Shown one piece after another: positions 52,683 through 62,295 of a stretch of DNA of 64,000 nucleotides. The notes below the pieces were generated by a model. That model searched no databases. It saw nothing but the letters and a program-made list of their open reading frames with translations, and was not told where the DNA came from. The stretch's first letter is position 1. Each line of letters opens with the position of its first letter. A program made the translations under genes and the position numbers. Source of the stretch: Scatosoma sp045542595 (GTDB lineage: Bacteria > Bacillota > Clostridia > Christensenellales > Borkfalkiaceae); NCBI GenBank assembly GCA_045542595.1, contig JAZQLI010000043.1:1-64000 (forward strand), given 5' to 3'.

Positions 52683-53357
52683 TTATTTCTCAATTTCTCT
52701 ATGGTTATAGAGATTTTTTTGTTCTTCTAAAGGCGTATTCATAATCGCTTCCAGCGCCGCCTTGCAATCCCCTGCGTCAATTTCCGCTACGCGGTTGATA
52801 AGGTGCTCCGTTTTGGGTGCAAGATATTTACCCGTTAAACGACGCGTCAAAAGTGCCACTTGGGGATGGGAAATACCAGCAGGACAACGGGAAGAACATA
52901 CGCCGCACATTACGCAGTCGAAACTCTCTTCTGCCGCTTTTTCGTATTCACCACGTTGCGCGTATGCAATGTACTGCATAACGTTAAGCTCTTGTGTGCA
53001 ACTCTTGGTGCAGGCATTACAACCGATACATGCGTAAATTTCGGGATACAACTGCATCATAATTTGTTGCGTGGGTTTGATTTCGTTGATATCATACACT
53101 TGTTTTACCAAAGGGAAGAAAGGCAACGTCGCTACGTACATACCTTCTTCTACCTGTTGTTGACAAGCAAGACAGGTTTTTAATTCTTGTTGACCTTTGA
53201 TTCGATAAATGGTAGCGCAAGCACCGCAAAATCCGTTTCTGCAACCGCAGCCGCGAACAAGCTGATAGCCTGCGTATTCCATTGCTTTCATAATCGTTAA
53301 ACTTTCCGGAACTTGATAGCGTTTACCGAAAAGAAATACGTTTACCATTTTTTCCAT
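52683..53357 (-). CDS. frdB: fumarate reductase iron-sulfur subunit
   Basis: A 224-residue protein. The N-terminal ferredoxin domain binds [2Fe-2S] (GCGCRNGFCGACAT ... CLAC). The C-terminal half has two full CxxCxxCxxxC sets, CIGCNACTKSC and CVMCGVCSSRCP, so two [4Fe-4S] clusters rather than the [4Fe-4S]/[3Fe-4S] pair of membrane-bound FrdB. It lacks the CCG domains fused to methanogen TfrB. It would carry electrons from the Flx-Hdr proteins to the flavoprotein. Confidence 0.9.
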   Translation of the reverse strand: MEKMVNVFLFGKRYQVPESLTIMKAMEYAGYQLVRGCGCRNGFCGACATIYRIKGQQELKTCLACQQQVEEGMYVATLPFFPLVKQVYDINEIKPTQQIMMQLYPEIYACIGCNACTKSCTQELNVMQYIAYAQRGEYEKAAEESFDCVMCGVCSSRCPAGISHPQVALLTRRLTGKYLAPKTEHLINRVAEIDAGDCKAALEAIMNTPLEEQKNLYNHREIEK

Positions 53358-53369
53358 TGTATTCTCTCC

Positions 53370-54197
53370 TTAATACTCATCGGGAAGTTCGTCAAGTTCG
53401 GTCATTCTAAATACAGGACCGTCTTTACATACGAATTTATCCCCTACGTTACATCTACCGCATTTACCAACGCCGCATTTCATACGAAGTTCTAACGTCG
53501 TATACACGCGCGATTTATCGAAACCGAGTTCTAAAAGCCCTGCAAGCGTGAATTTAATCATAATAGGCGGACCGCAAAGTACTGCCGTCATATTCGGATT
53601 CAAATTCAGCTCTTTGACGTAGGCAGGTACGAAACCAACGTGTCCGTCCCAACCGTCTTGGGGGCGGTCAATCGTAAGATAAACTTCGATATTTTCTTCG
53701 TTCATCCACTCCGTTTTAATTTCGTCGATATCTACTAAATCGTCTTTACTTCTCGCGCCGTATACGATAACCACTTTACCGTAATTTTGACGGTAATGGC
53801 GAACGTAATTGATAACGCTACGCAAAGGCGCAAGACCGATACCGCCTGCAATAAACAACAAATCTTTACCCTTAAAATCTTCTTCTACGGGAAAATTTTT
53901 GCCGTAAGGTCCGCGGACGGTAATTTGTTGTCCCACTTCCATAGCGTGGATAACTTCCGTAACGCAACCGCATTTTTTAATGGAGAATTCCATATATTCT
54001 TCGTTGGTAGGCGACGACGTGATAGAGAACATACATTCCCCAACGCCAGGTACGGACACCATTGCACATTGACCAGGCATATGTTTAAAGAGTTTTTTAC
54101 CGTCAGTACCTACTACGCGGAAAGTTTTAACGTCGGGCGTATCCTTTCTGATATCGGTAATTACGCCAATTTTCGGAATGAGAGTTTCTTCAATCAT
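53370..54197 (-). CDS. flxA: FlxA-like FAD/NAD-binding subunit
   Basis: A 275-residue ferredoxin-reductase-type protein. The FAD domain has FSITSSPT, the NAD domain GGIGLAPLRSVI and VLCGPPIM, and a C-terminal [2Fe-2S] site reads CGVGKCGRCNVGDKFVCKDGP. This layout is shared with FlxA, the gamma subunit of sulfhydrogenases and AsrB. Beside hdrABC and the other flx genes it is most likely the NADH-oxidising entry point. It overlaps flxB by 8 nt. Confidence 0.88.
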   Translation of the reverse strand: MIEETLIPKIGVITDIRKDTPDVKTFRVVGTDGKKLFKHMPGQCAMVSVPGVGECMFSITSSPTNEEYMEFSIKKCGCVTEVIHAMEVGQQITVRGPYGKNFPVEEDFKGKDLLFIAGGIGLAPLRSVINYVRHYRQNYGKVVIVYGARSKDDLVDIDEIKTEWMNEENIEVYLTIDRPQDGWDGHVGFVPAYVKELNLNPNMTAVLCGPPIMIKFTLAGLLELGFDKSRVYTTLELRMKCGVGKCGRCNVGDKFVCKDGPVFRMTELDELPDEY

Positions 54198-55224
54198 TAT
54201 CTTTTCCTCCCAAAGTTTTAATTACTTTCACGATATTCAAGCGTTGCGGACATTTATTTACGCAACGACCGCAACCCACGCAAGAATACAATCCGTCGTT
54301 TTGGGAAGGATAGTACACAAGCTTGTGCATAAAGCGTTGACGGTATCTTTGCATTTGCGTCGTACGGCTATTTCCGTGCGCCATCAACGTGAAATCGGAA
54401 TACATACAGGAATCCCAACAACGGTAACGGATAACTCCTTCGTGCGTTTTAAAATCGCGAATGTCAAAACATTGACAGGTAGGACAAACAAACGTACACG
54501 TACCGCAACCAAGGCAAGCTTCACTGAGTTCTTCCCATTCGGGTGCGTCGAACAATTCGTTGAGATTTTCAGGCTTAAAGCGCGACAAATCGAGATTTGC
54601 AAACGGCAATTTTTCCATAACCGTTTTCGTCTTTTCTTGCTGCGCGGCAACTTCTGTTTCACCGCCGTTTACAAACATATCCGCAACGAGCGCGGTAAGC
54701 GCTTCGCCTTTTTCGGTATTTGCTTGCCAATATAAATATTCGTTATCAAGCCAAGTGGTAACGTCCCCTTTCGGAGCGGTAGCATCAATACCGAACACGT
54801 TACAAAAACAGCTTTCTTCGGGTTTAGAGCAAGCCAACGTAACGATGGTACAAGCTTCTCTTCTCGATTGATAATAAGTATCTACAGGGTCGGCAAGGAA
54901 TACTTTATCAAGCACTTCAATCGCCTTATAATCGCAAGCCTTAACGCCGAAAACAACAAAAGGTTTGTCGCTTTTATCGTCGCGAACGTCGATAATTTCA
55001 ATATTTTTACCTTCCGTTTTGAACTTCATCATATTTTCCGTTTGCGGAAAGAATGCGTTCTTGGGAGATTTTACCGTTTTTAAAGTTTCCAACGATACTT
55101 CTTTGCCTTCGCCCCAAACGTGATAATTGACTTCACCGCCCTTTTTGATGGGAATGAAAAGTCCTTGCGATTCAGCAATTTTGGCATATAAATCGTTTAA
55201 TCTTTCTTTTGCAATTTTTAACAT
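54190..55224 (-). CDS. flxB: FlxB-like 4Fe-4S dicluster protein
   Basis: A 344-residue protein of the AsrA / sulfhydrogenase beta-subunit type. Two [4Fe-4S] motifs lie in the last third, CLGCGTCTFVCPTCQC and CVGCGRCVNKCP; extra Cys occur at CSKPEESCFC. Its start overlaps the flxC stop by one base (TAATG). It would relay electrons between FlxA and the Hdr part. Confidence 0.86.
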   Translation of the reverse strand: MLKIAKERLNDLYAKIAESQGLFIPIKKGGEVNYHVWGEGKEVSLETLKTVKSPKNAFFPQTENMMKFKTEGKNIEIIDVRDDKSDKPFVVFGVKACDYKAIEVLDKVFLADPVDTYYQSRREACTIVTLACSKPEESCFCNVFGIDATAPKGDVTTWLDNEYLYWQANTEKGEALTALVADMFVNGGETEVAAQQEKTKTVMEKLPFANLDLSRFKPENLNELFDAPEWEELSEACLGCGTCTFVCPTCQCFDIRDFKTHEGVIRYRCWDSCMYSDFTLMAHGNSRTTQMQRYRQRFMHKLVYYPSQNDGLYSCVGCGRCVNKCPQRLNIVKVIKTLGGKDND

Positions 55225-56201
55225 TATTTCGCCTCCCCTTTAAACACGTCGTTGGGTTCGGTATCGCTTTCCGTATACGACGTAAGCGGCGTTTTGCCTT
55301 CCGCCGTTTCGCCAGCTTGATATTCGCCGTAGAAACCGTCGATATCTTTAATGAATTTTCTATTCAATAAATGCAAGGGAATGTTTTGCGGACATACGCG
55401 CGAGCATTCGCCGCAATCGGTACAACGTCCCGATACGTGGAATGCACGAATGATATGGAACAACTGTTCTTCAAATTTATCGTCGTTCGCTTTCGCCGCA
55501 ATACCCGAAGCAGGATTATCAAATACGCATTTTACGCAAGAACAAGCGGGGCATACGTTTCTACAAGCGTTACAGCGGATACATTTTTGAAGTTGTTCTC
55601 TCCAAAACGCAAAACGCTCGTCAGGCGTCATCGCTTCCAATTTCTCTACTTCCGTAAAACGGTTTACGTCTTTTACAGGACGTTCGTGAAGAATAATTTC
55701 TTCGTCGTTTACTTGATGCGTTTTATTGCAAACGGCGCATTTGCTAAGCAATACGTCCGCTTTATTAAGTACCGTTTCTCCGTCGAAAGAAAGCACTTTT
55801 ACGTTCTCTTCGGTAACTTCTACGCCTAAAACGCCGGATACGCCACTCGCTTTTATTTTTTCAACGTCTAATTTCCCTAAACATTCGATAGCGATTACGT
55901 ATACGTTTTCGCGGTTGATGCGGTGTTCTTTAACGAGTTGATTAAAGCTATACGTATCACAGGGCTTTAAAAATACCGCTGTTTTGCCTTCTTTTTTACT
56001 CATTTGAATGAGATATTTGGAAAGATTTGCACCGCAAAAATAATCGTATACAAAATCGTTTAATTCCTCTACCGTTTCAAAGGATGCAGGAGAAGGGTCG
56101 AAACAAAAATCCCCTTTCTTCCAACCGATAACGCGAGCCACTTCGCCGCTTTCCAAAAGTGCTTTTGCACGCTCTTTCATTTTCAATTCTACTTCACGCA
56201 T
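55224..56201 (-). CDS. flxC: FlxC-like iron-sulfur protein
   Basis: A 325-residue protein related to the FrhB/HdrC-like beta subunits. The N-terminal half has KPCDTYSFNQLVKEH and CAVCNKTH; the C-terminal half carries two [4Fe-4S] motifs, CIRCNACRNVCPACSC and CTDCGECSRVCP. It is 1 nt after flxD and overlaps flxB, so the Flx proteins are made together. Exact counterpart naming (FlxB versus FlxC) is approximate. Confidence 0.84.
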   Translation of the reverse strand: MREVELKMKERAKALLESGEVARVIGWKKGDFCFDPSPASFETVEELNDFVYDYFCGANLSKYLIQMSKKEGKTAVFLKPCDTYSFNQLVKEHRINRENVYVIAIECLGKLDVEKIKASGVSGVLGVEVTEENVKVLSFDGETVLNKADVLLSKCAVCNKTHQVNDEEIILHERPVKDVNRFTEVEKLEAMTPDERFAFWREQLQKCIRCNACRNVCPACSCVKCVFDNPASGIAAKANDDKFEEQLFHIIRAFHVSGRCTDCGECSRVCPQNIPLHLLNRKFIKDIDGFYGEYQAGETAEGKTPLTSYTESDTEPNDVFKGEAK

Positions 56202-56202
56202 C

Positions 56203-56658
56203 TTATTCGCCCTCCTTTACACGCAAGTCGGTAAGGCGTTTATTTTCGCCAAGCTCCGTTACGGTTTTAACGAAATCGTTCATAACCGCCGAGAAACGTG
56301 CGCCTTCTGCCGCGGATACCCATTCTAAACGGGTACGTTCTTTTTCAATGCCCATATAATTAAGGAAACTGAACAACAGCGCCATTCTTCTTCTCGTATA
56401 ATAGTTACCCGTTACGTAATGGCAATCGCCAGGGTGGCAACCGCATAAAATAACGCCGTCAGCGCCTTGTTGAAAGGCTTTCAATACGAAAGAAGGATTT
56501 ACGCGACAAGAACAAGGTACGCGAATAATTTTTACGTTTGCAGGATACGTTAAACGGCTTGAACCTGCAAGGTCTGCACCGGCATACGAACACCAGTTGC
56601 AACAAAAAGCAACGATATTAGGCACAAATTCTTTCTTTTCCGTGGTTACTTCTTGCAT
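56203..56658 (-). CDS. flxD: FlxD/MvhD-like [2Fe-2S] adaptor
   Basis: A 151-residue MvhD-family protein. The cluster Cys lie in FCCNWCSYAGAD, VPCSCRVN and CGCHPGDCHY. In methanogen and Desulfovibrio complexes this subunit docks on HdrA and passes electrons to its flavin. Its start lies 13 nt inside the end of hdrA, tying their translation together. Confidence 0.92.
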   Translation of the reverse strand: MQEVTTEKKEFVPNIVAFCCNWCSYAGADLAGSSRLTYPANVKIIRVPCSCRVNPSFVLKAFQQGADGVILCGCHPGDCHYVTGNYYTRRRMALLFSFLNYMGIEKERTRLEWVSAAEGARFSAVMNDFVKTVTELGENKRLTDLRVKEGE

Positions 56659-58637
56659 ATTGCTTCCACCTCCGACATAATTTGCTTGGAGCTAAATCCT
56701 TTCAAGTCCATCGCGCCCGAAGGACAGGTTACCGTACAAGCACCACAGCCTTGACAAACCGCAGGGTTAACGGATGCCACGCGGCGTACTTCCGTTTTAC
56801 CACCACCAAGGCGGAATTCCTTATCCACGTACGTAATTGCACCGTATGCACACACGTTAGCGCATTGACTACAGCCGTTACACATCATTTCGTCAGGAGT
56901 AGCTACGCAAGGATTTGTTTTTAATTTATCTTTTACGAGCAAACCGATAACCTTAGCCGCACAAGCCGAAGCTTGCGATACCGTTTCGGGAATATCTTTC
57001 GGGCCTTGACATACGCCTGCAAGATATACGCCTGCCGTAGGACTTTCTACGGGACGGAGCTTTGCATGCGATTCCGTTAAGAAGTTGTTCGTGTCGATAC
57101 TTGCCGTCAAAAGAGTGGCAACCTTTCTAACCGAAGGTTCGGGTTCGATAGCCGCTGCTAAAACGACAAGGTCAGATTCGATAGTGATTTGTTCGTTATC
57201 AATAAGGTTAGAACCTTGCACCATCAATTTGCCGTTTTCGTTGTATACTTTTCCTACCATACCCTTGATATAGTCAACGCCGTATTGTTCTACCGCGCGA
57301 CGGAAGAATTCGTCATAGTTTTTACCGGGAGTACGTACGTCGATATAGAATACGTGTACTTCCGTATCAGGATATTTTTCACGGATAAGCATAGCGTGTT
57401 TTGCCGTATACATACAGCAAATTTTCGAGCAATACGGTTTACCGCAACCGCTGGTATCACGCGAACCTACGCATTGAATAAAGGTAATTACCTTCGGGTG
57501 TTCGCCGTCGGAAGGACGCAACAACACGCCGTTTGTAGGGCCTGCCGCGTTCATTAAACGTTCTAATTCTAAAGAAGTAATTACGTCTTTATTATCGTTA
57601 TAACCGTATTCGTTAAATGCGTCTAATTGAATAGGTTTAAAGCCCGTCGCAACGACGATAGCACCGTATTGACGTTCGATAAACGTATCTTTTTGTTCGT
57701 AGTCGATAGCGCCAACACCGCAGAATTTTTGACAAATTCCGCATTTACCCGTCTTTAATTTAATACATTGTTCGGGGTCGATTACCGCCACGTTGGGAAT
57801 GGCTTGTGCAAACGGAATGTAAATAGCCGGACGGTTGTTTAAATCCATATTGAATGCATTTAAACCCTTTTTGGACGGACATTTTTCCATACATATTTTA
57901 CAACCCGTACACTTCGTTTCGTCTACAAAACGTGCTTTACGACGGATTTTTACGTTGAAATTACCCACGAACCCTTTCACGTCTTCCACTTCGGAATAGG
58001 AAAGAATATCAATTTTTTCGTGCTGTGCGCAATCTACCATTTTAGGCGTGAGAATACAAGCGGAACAATCGAGCGTGGGGAAAGTTTTGTCGAGCTGCGC
58101 CATTCTACCGCCTATCGTCGCGTTCTTTTCCACGATATCCACTTCAAAGCCTGCGTCCGCAATGTCGAGTGCAGCTTGAATACCCGCAATACCGCCGCCG
58201 ATGACAAGCGCGCGTTTTATTACGGGGCTTTCCCCTGCCGACAAGGGAGCATTGAGTTTTACTTTTGCAATTGCTGTACGAACGAGAATAATCGCCTTTT
58301 CGGTTGCTTCGTCCATATCTTTATGTATCCAAGAACAATGTTCGCGGATATTTGCAATTTCTACCATATAAGGGTTCAACCCTGCTGCTTCCGCCGCTTT
58401 ACGGAAAGTAGCTTCGTGCATTCTGGGCGAACAAGCACCTACGACGATACCCGTCAAATTGTGCTCTTTTATCGCTTGCTTTATCAACTGTTGTCCGTTT
58501 TCCGAACACATATATTGATAGTTCGCGGAAAATACTACGCCCGGTTCTGCTTTAATCGTTTCAGCAACTTTTACAACGTCTACCGTCGCCGCAATATTAC
58601 TGCCGCACCAACAAATAAAAACACCTATTCTTTGCAT
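56646..58637 (-). CDS. hdrA: HdrA, flavin-bifurcating subunit
   Basis: A 663-residue HdrA. The N-terminal domain has WCGSNIAAT and GACSPRMHEATFRKA. FAD is bound by VIGGGIAGIQAALDIAD, with the inserted TLDCSACILTPKMVDC loop. An inserted ferredoxin part has CTGCKICMEKCP and CIKLKTGKCGICQKFC. Two C-terminal [4Fe-4S] sites are CNGCSQCANVC and CQGCGACTVTCP. The HdrA flavin is the known site of electron bifurcation. It lies between hdrC (34 nt) and flxD (overlap). Confidence 0.95.
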   Translation of the reverse strand: MQRIGVFICWCGSNIAATVDVVKVAETIKAEPGVVFSANYQYMCSENGQQLIKQAIKEHNLTGIVVGACSPRMHEATFRKAAEAAGLNPYMVEIANIREHCSWIHKDMDEATEKAIILVRTAIAKVKLNAPLSAGESPVIKRALVIGGGIAGIQAALDIADAGFEVDIVEKNATIGGRMAQLDKTFPTLDCSACILTPKMVDCAQHEKIDILSYSEVEDVKGFVGNFNVKIRRKARFVDETKCTGCKICMEKCPSKKGLNAFNMDLNNRPAIYIPFAQAIPNVAVIDPEQCIKLKTGKCGICQKFCGVGAIDYEQKDTFIERQYGAIVVATGFKPIQLDAFNEYGYNDNKDVITSLELERLMNAAGPTNGVLLRPSDGEHPKVITFIQCVGSRDTSGCGKPYCSKICCMYTAKHAMLIREKYPDTEVHVFYIDVRTPGKNYDEFFRRAVEQYGVDYIKGMVGKVYNENGKLMVQGSNLIDNEQITIESDLVVLAAAIEPEPSVRKVATLLTASIDTNNFLTESHAKLRPVESPTAGVYLAGVCQGPKDIPETVSQASACAAKVIGLLVKDKLKTNPCVATPDEMMCNGCSQCANVCAYGAITYVDKEFRLGGGKTEVRRVASVNPAVCQGCGACTVTCPSGAMDLKGFSSKQIMSEVEAICKK

Positions 58638-58671
58638 TTTATTTACTCTCTTTCTTTAGATTTTTTTACAA

Positions 58672-59058
58672 TTATTTATTATACTTTCTATATGCGCTTA
58701 CCAAAAGCTGTTGGGGAATGAATTCGTCTACGATAGGCGGAATATCTTCCGCTTTTAATCCGTTTGCGCCTTGTGCACGCACTACCGTATCTCTCACGGC
58801 TTCCACTACCGCCGCAGGAGCAACGCCGCGCGGACAACGCTCTACGCAAGCCATACACGAAAGACAGTTCCAAATTGCCTTACAGTTTAACAGCTCGTCT
58901 ATCTTACCTTTTGCGAGCATGGAAACGAATTGATGCGGTTTCACGTCCATATCTTTAAACGCAGGACAACGCCCCGAACATTTACCGCATTTCATACATT
59001 TTCTAACGTCCGTACCTGAAAGCCTGTTTAAATTTTCAATGCGTTCTTCTTTCGTCAT
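58672..59058 (-). CDS. hdrC: HdrC iron-sulfur subunit
   Basis: A 128-residue protein with two [4Fe-4S] motifs, CMKCGKCSGRCP and CLSCMACVERCP, as in HdrC. It carries electrons between HdrA and HdrB. Its ATG overlaps the hdrB stop (ATGA). Confidence 0.93.
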   Translation of the reverse strand: MTKEERIENLNRLSGTDVRKCMKCGKCSGRCPAFKDMDVKPHQFVSMLAKGKIDELLNCKAIWNCLSCMACVERCPRGVAPAAVVEAVRDTVVRAQGANGLKAEDIPPIVDEFIPQQLLVSAYRKYNK

Positions 59059-59834
59059 GCTTTCACCCCCAGCGCTTCGGCAAGAAGTTCGGTGAAATAT
59101 TTCACGGGTAAAATACCGTCGCCGTTTACTTGTAAATTATACAGACACAGCGGACAAGCGGTAATTACTTCTTCTGCACCTTTTTCTTTTGCACTTGTAA
59201 GTACTTTGCGGCTTTTTTGTTTAGGTAAATCCGCATTCTTTAAGGATACGTACGCTCCGCAACATTCATTACGGAAAGGATATACGACGGGCGTACCGCC
59301 GATAGCCTTGATAAAGTCTTCAATAATCGTAGGATTTTCGGGGTTATCAAACGCCATCACGTTACCGGGGCGAAGTAATAAACATCCGTAATACGCGCCT
59401 ATTTTTCGATTGAGCGGTTTTACTACTGCCTTTTTGATGTTATCGAAACCCACTACGGTTTTCAACATTTCAAGGTAATGTAAAACTTCCGTTTCCCCTT
59501 TATAGGGCGTTTCCAACTTCAAATAATTATTTGCGCGGAACGATATATCTGCATTTGTTTTCATATCTTCGTTGGTACGCTTGATTACGTTATGACAAGC
59601 CGAACAAAGCGTTAATAATTTACCGCCGTTATGCTTTGCGTAATCGAGTGCGCGCACCGCCGAAAGTTTGGTTGCGATTTCGTCCGTACCCATAGGATAC
59701 ACCGCGCCGCAACATTGCCAATTTTCTATTTCTTCCATTTCTACGCCCAAAGCTTTCGCGCAAAGACGAGCCGTAACGTCTAATTCTTTCGCTTTTGTTT
59801 TGAGCGTACATCCGGGATAGTAACTGATTTTCAT
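59055..59834 (-). CDS. hdrB: HdrB, CCG-domain catalytic subunit
   Basis: A 259-residue HdrB with both CCG repeats complete: YYPGC...WQCCGAVYP...CSACH and YYGC...NECCGAYVS...CPLC. In true heterodisulfide reductases these hold two unusual [4Fe-4S] clusters that split a disulfide. Here no CoM-CoB pathway exists, so the natural acceptor could be another disulfide, or HdrB could hand electrons to the fumarate reductase as Tfr-type proteins do. Confidence 0.93.
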   Translation of the reverse strand: MKISYYPGCTLKTKAKELDVTARLCAKALGVEMEEIENWQCCGAVYPMGTDEIATKLSAVRALDYAKHNGGKLLTLCSACHNVIKRTNEDMKTNADISFRANNYLKLETPYKGETEVLHYLEMLKTVVGFDNIKKAVVKPLNRKIGAYYGCLLLRPGNVMAFDNPENPTIIEDFIKAIGGTPVVYPFRNECCGAYVSLKNADLPKQKSRKVLTSAKEKGAEEVITACPLCLYNLQVNGDGILPVKYFTELLAEALGVKA

Positions 59835-59868
59835 AATTTATACGCTACCTTTTTTATAAATTATCGCG

Positions 59869-61245
59869 TTATTTTTGCGGATAAGCCATTTCTTCAGGAC
59901 GGAATACTTCATCAAATTTTTCCGCCGTCAAAAATCCAAGCGCAACGCACGCTTCTTTTAAGGAAATATTCTCTTTATATGCTTTCTTCGCCGTTTTCGC
60001 TGCGTTTTCGTAACCGATATAAGGATTCAACGCCGTTACGAGCATCAAAGAATTATAAAGATTATGCTTCATTTTTTCCTTATTCGCTTTAATACCCGTT
60101 ACGCAGTTTGCTTCAAACGACGTAATGCCGTCGGCGAGCAATCTTGCCGATTGTAAGAAATTGTAAATAATAACGGGCATAAATACGTTGAGTTCAAAAT
60201 TCCCTTGCGACGCTCCCATACCAACCGCAACGTCGTTTGCCATAACTTGTACGGCAACCATCGTCAACGATTCGCATTGCGTAGGATTCACTTTCCCGGG
60301 CATAATCGACGAACCGGGCTCGTTTTCAGGAATGAAAATTTCCCCTAAACCGTCGCGCGGACCGCTGGCAAGCCAACGGACGTCGTTTGCAATCTTCATC
60401 AAGTTACAAGCGAGTGCTTTCAACGCACCGTGCGCAAACACAAGCTCGTCTTTCGACGTCAACGCGTGGTATTTATTTTCCGCCGTTACAAATTTTTTGC
60501 CCGTGAGCGCGCTTACTTGCGCCGCCACTTCTTCGGCAAAGCCTTTAGGCGCATTCAAACCCGTGCCTACTGCCGTACCGCCGAGTGCAAGTTCTTTCAA
60601 TCCGTCCAAAGCCAACGCAAGTTGCGCTTTCGTTTTTTCGACCATATTTCTCCAACCGCTGATTTCTTGAGAAAACGCGATGGGAACGGCATCTTGCAAG
60701 TGCGTTCTACCGCTTTTTACAATGCCCTCGTTTTCCTTTTCCAAACGAATAAGCGTTGCAATCAATTTATCCATTGCAGGGAATAATTTATCTTCAATGG
60801 CAATAACTGCCGCAATGTGCATTGCCGTCGGAAAGGTATCGTTAGAGCTTTGGCTTTTATTGATATCGTCGTTGGGGTGCAACAATTTTTTACCTGCAAT
60901 TTCATTACCGCGGTTTGCGATAACTTCGTTCGCGTTCATATTCGATTGCGTGCCGCTACCCGTTTGCCAAACGACAAGCGGGAAATGGGAATTGAGCGCG
61001 CCGGAAATTACTTCGTCGCACGCCGCGCAAATAGCGTCTTTCTTTTCTTCGGAGAGTTTACCCAGCTTGCAGTTTGCAAGCGCCGCTGCTTTTTTGAGTA
61101 TACCAAAAGCGTGCGTAATTTCACGGGGCATTACTTCGTCGCCGATACGGAAATTTTGATAACTTCTTTGCGTTTGTGCCGCCCAGTATCTATCTGCAGG
61201 GACTTGCATTTCCCCCATTGTGTCTTTTTCAATACGGTATTCCAT
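59869..61245 (-). CDS. fumC: class II fumarate hydratase
   Basis: A 458-residue oxygen-stable fumarase. The signature is GSSIMPGKVNPTQCE and the active-site strings are TGSGTQSNMNANEV and GRTHLQDAVP. It interconverts malate and fumarate. Position 12 nt after the malate dehydrogenase gene and before hdrB places it as the supplier of fumarate to the reductase. Class II aspartase is excluded by the GKVNP context and close fumarase match. Confidence 0.95.
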   Translation of the reverse strand: MEYRIEKDTMGEMQVPADRYWAAQTQRSYQNFRIGDEVMPREITHAFGILKKAAALANCKLGKLSEEKKDAICAACDEVISGALNSHFPLVVWQTGSGTQSNMNANEVIANRGNEIAGKKLLHPNDDINKSQSSNDTFPTAMHIAAVIAIEDKLFPAMDKLIATLIRLEKENEGIVKSGRTHLQDAVPIAFSQEISGWRNMVEKTKAQLALALDGLKELALGGTAVGTGLNAPKGFAEEVAAQVSALTGKKFVTAENKYHALTSKDELVFAHGALKALACNLMKIANDVRWLASGPRDGLGEIFIPENEPGSSIMPGKVNPTQCESLTMVAVQVMANDVAVGMGASQGNFELNVFMPVIIYNFLQSARLLADGITSFEANCVTGIKANKEKMKHNLYNSLMLVTALNPYIGYENAAKTAKKAYKENISLKEACVALGFLTAEKFDEVFRPEEMAYPQK

Positions 61246-61257
61246 TTTTATACTCCC

Positions 61258-62208
61258 TTAAATTTCAATTTGTGCGATAACGCCTTTCAATACGTCGGCG
61301 CTATGTCTCATCTTTTCCAACTCGTCGTCGGAAAGCTTGGGCGTAAGCGTCGTTACGATACCGTCGTTACCGATAGCGCAAAGCGTAGAAAGCGCTACGT
61401 CGGAAATGCCGTATTCGCCGTCTAATACCGTAGAAACAGGCAAAATGGTATATGCGCTAGAATAAATAGCGTTGACAATTTTCGTTACGCACGCCGCGAT
61501 ACCGTAGAACGTTGCTCCTTTCCCTGCGATAATTTGTCCACCCGATTTTTTAACGTATTCTTCCACTTCTTCGTGCGTGTACGGTTTTACCGTTAACACA
61601 CTCTTATCCGTGAGCGTTTTTTCATATTCCGTTAAAGGAATCCCCGAAATATCCGCCGTAGACCAAGCAACGAACGAGCTATCGCCGTGTTCACCAAGCA
61701 CGTATGCGTGTACTTGTTGTTGGTTTACCGAATAGAGTTCGGAAAGGCGAGTACGCAAACGAATACTATCGAGCGTAGTACCCGTACCGATAACACGGTT
61801 TTTAGGTACGCCCGTAATTTTACAAAATACGTACGTGAGTACGTCTACGGGGTTTGCTACGAAAACGTATAATGCGTTCGGCGCATATTTCACGATTTGC
61901 GGTGCAATACTCTTTAAAATATTCACGTTGATTTGCGTTAAATCGATACGCGATTGACCGGGTTTTCTACCCACGCCCGAAGTAACGATAACGATATCCG
62001 AATCCGCTGCGTCTTCATACGTACCGCAATAAATTTTAGCCGACGAAAGATAGGGCGTGGCTTGTAAAATATCCAACGCTTCCCCTTTTGCCTTTTCCAC
62101 GTTTACGTCAATCAATACAATTTCCGAAACAGAACCGGTTGCCACCAACGTGTACGCAACCGTAGCCCCAACCGAGCCAGCACCGATAATAGTAACTTTG
62201 TTTGTCAT
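61258..62208 (-). CDS. mdh: LDH-like malate dehydrogenase
   Basis: A 316-residue NAD-dependent LDH/MDH-family enzyme. NAD site IIGAGSVGATVAY, catalytic His in LGEHGD, and the substrate loop SGVGRKPGQSRIDL. The residue before KPG (R81) is Arg, which selects oxaloacetate; lactate dehydrogenases have Gln there. Position 246-type Thr (GATFYG) is LDH-like, so the enzyme looks like an LDH-fold malate dehydrogenase. The ATG at 62208 follows GGAG by 9 nt; an ATG at 62223 is possible. First gene of the fumarate-reduction operon. Lactate dehydrogenase remains an alternative. Confidence 0.82.
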   Translation of the reverse strand: MTNKVTIIGAGSVGATVAYTLVATGSVSEIVLIDVNVEKAKGEALDILQATPYLSSAKIYCGTYEDAADSDIVIVTSGVGRKPGQSRIDLTQINVNILKSIAPQIVKYAPNALYVFVANPVDVLTYVFCKITGVPKNRVIGTGTTLDSIRLRTRLSELYSVNQQQVHAYVLGEHGDSSFVAWSTADISGIPLTEYEKTLTDKSVLTVKPYTHEEVEEYVKKSGGQIIAGKGATFYGIAACVTKIVNAIYSSAYTILPVSTVLDGEYGISDVALSTLCAIGNDGIVTTLTPKLSDDELEKMRHSADVLKGVIAQIEI

Positions 62209-62295
62209 AGCTTTTATCTCCATTTATCTTAATTTTTAAGTAAATATTCTTTTTGCCTATGTATAAATACGCGGCAATCGCACTCATACATCGTT

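Noticed and set aside
51067..53357. Classical membrane-bound succinate dehydrogenase/fumarate reductase
   Set aside because: No frdC/frdD or cytochrome b subunit; two [4Fe-4S] motifs in FrdB and no covalent-FAD His point to a soluble type.
58020..58721. A 233-residue plus-strand frame opposite hdrA
   Set aside because: Antisense shadow of hdrA; Cys/Arg/Phe-rich with no start signal.
59055..59834. Glycolate oxidase or lactate utilisation (LutA) CCG protein
   Set aside because: It sits with HdrC, HdrA and FlxD, and both CCG repeats match HdrB; LutB/LutC-type partners are absent.
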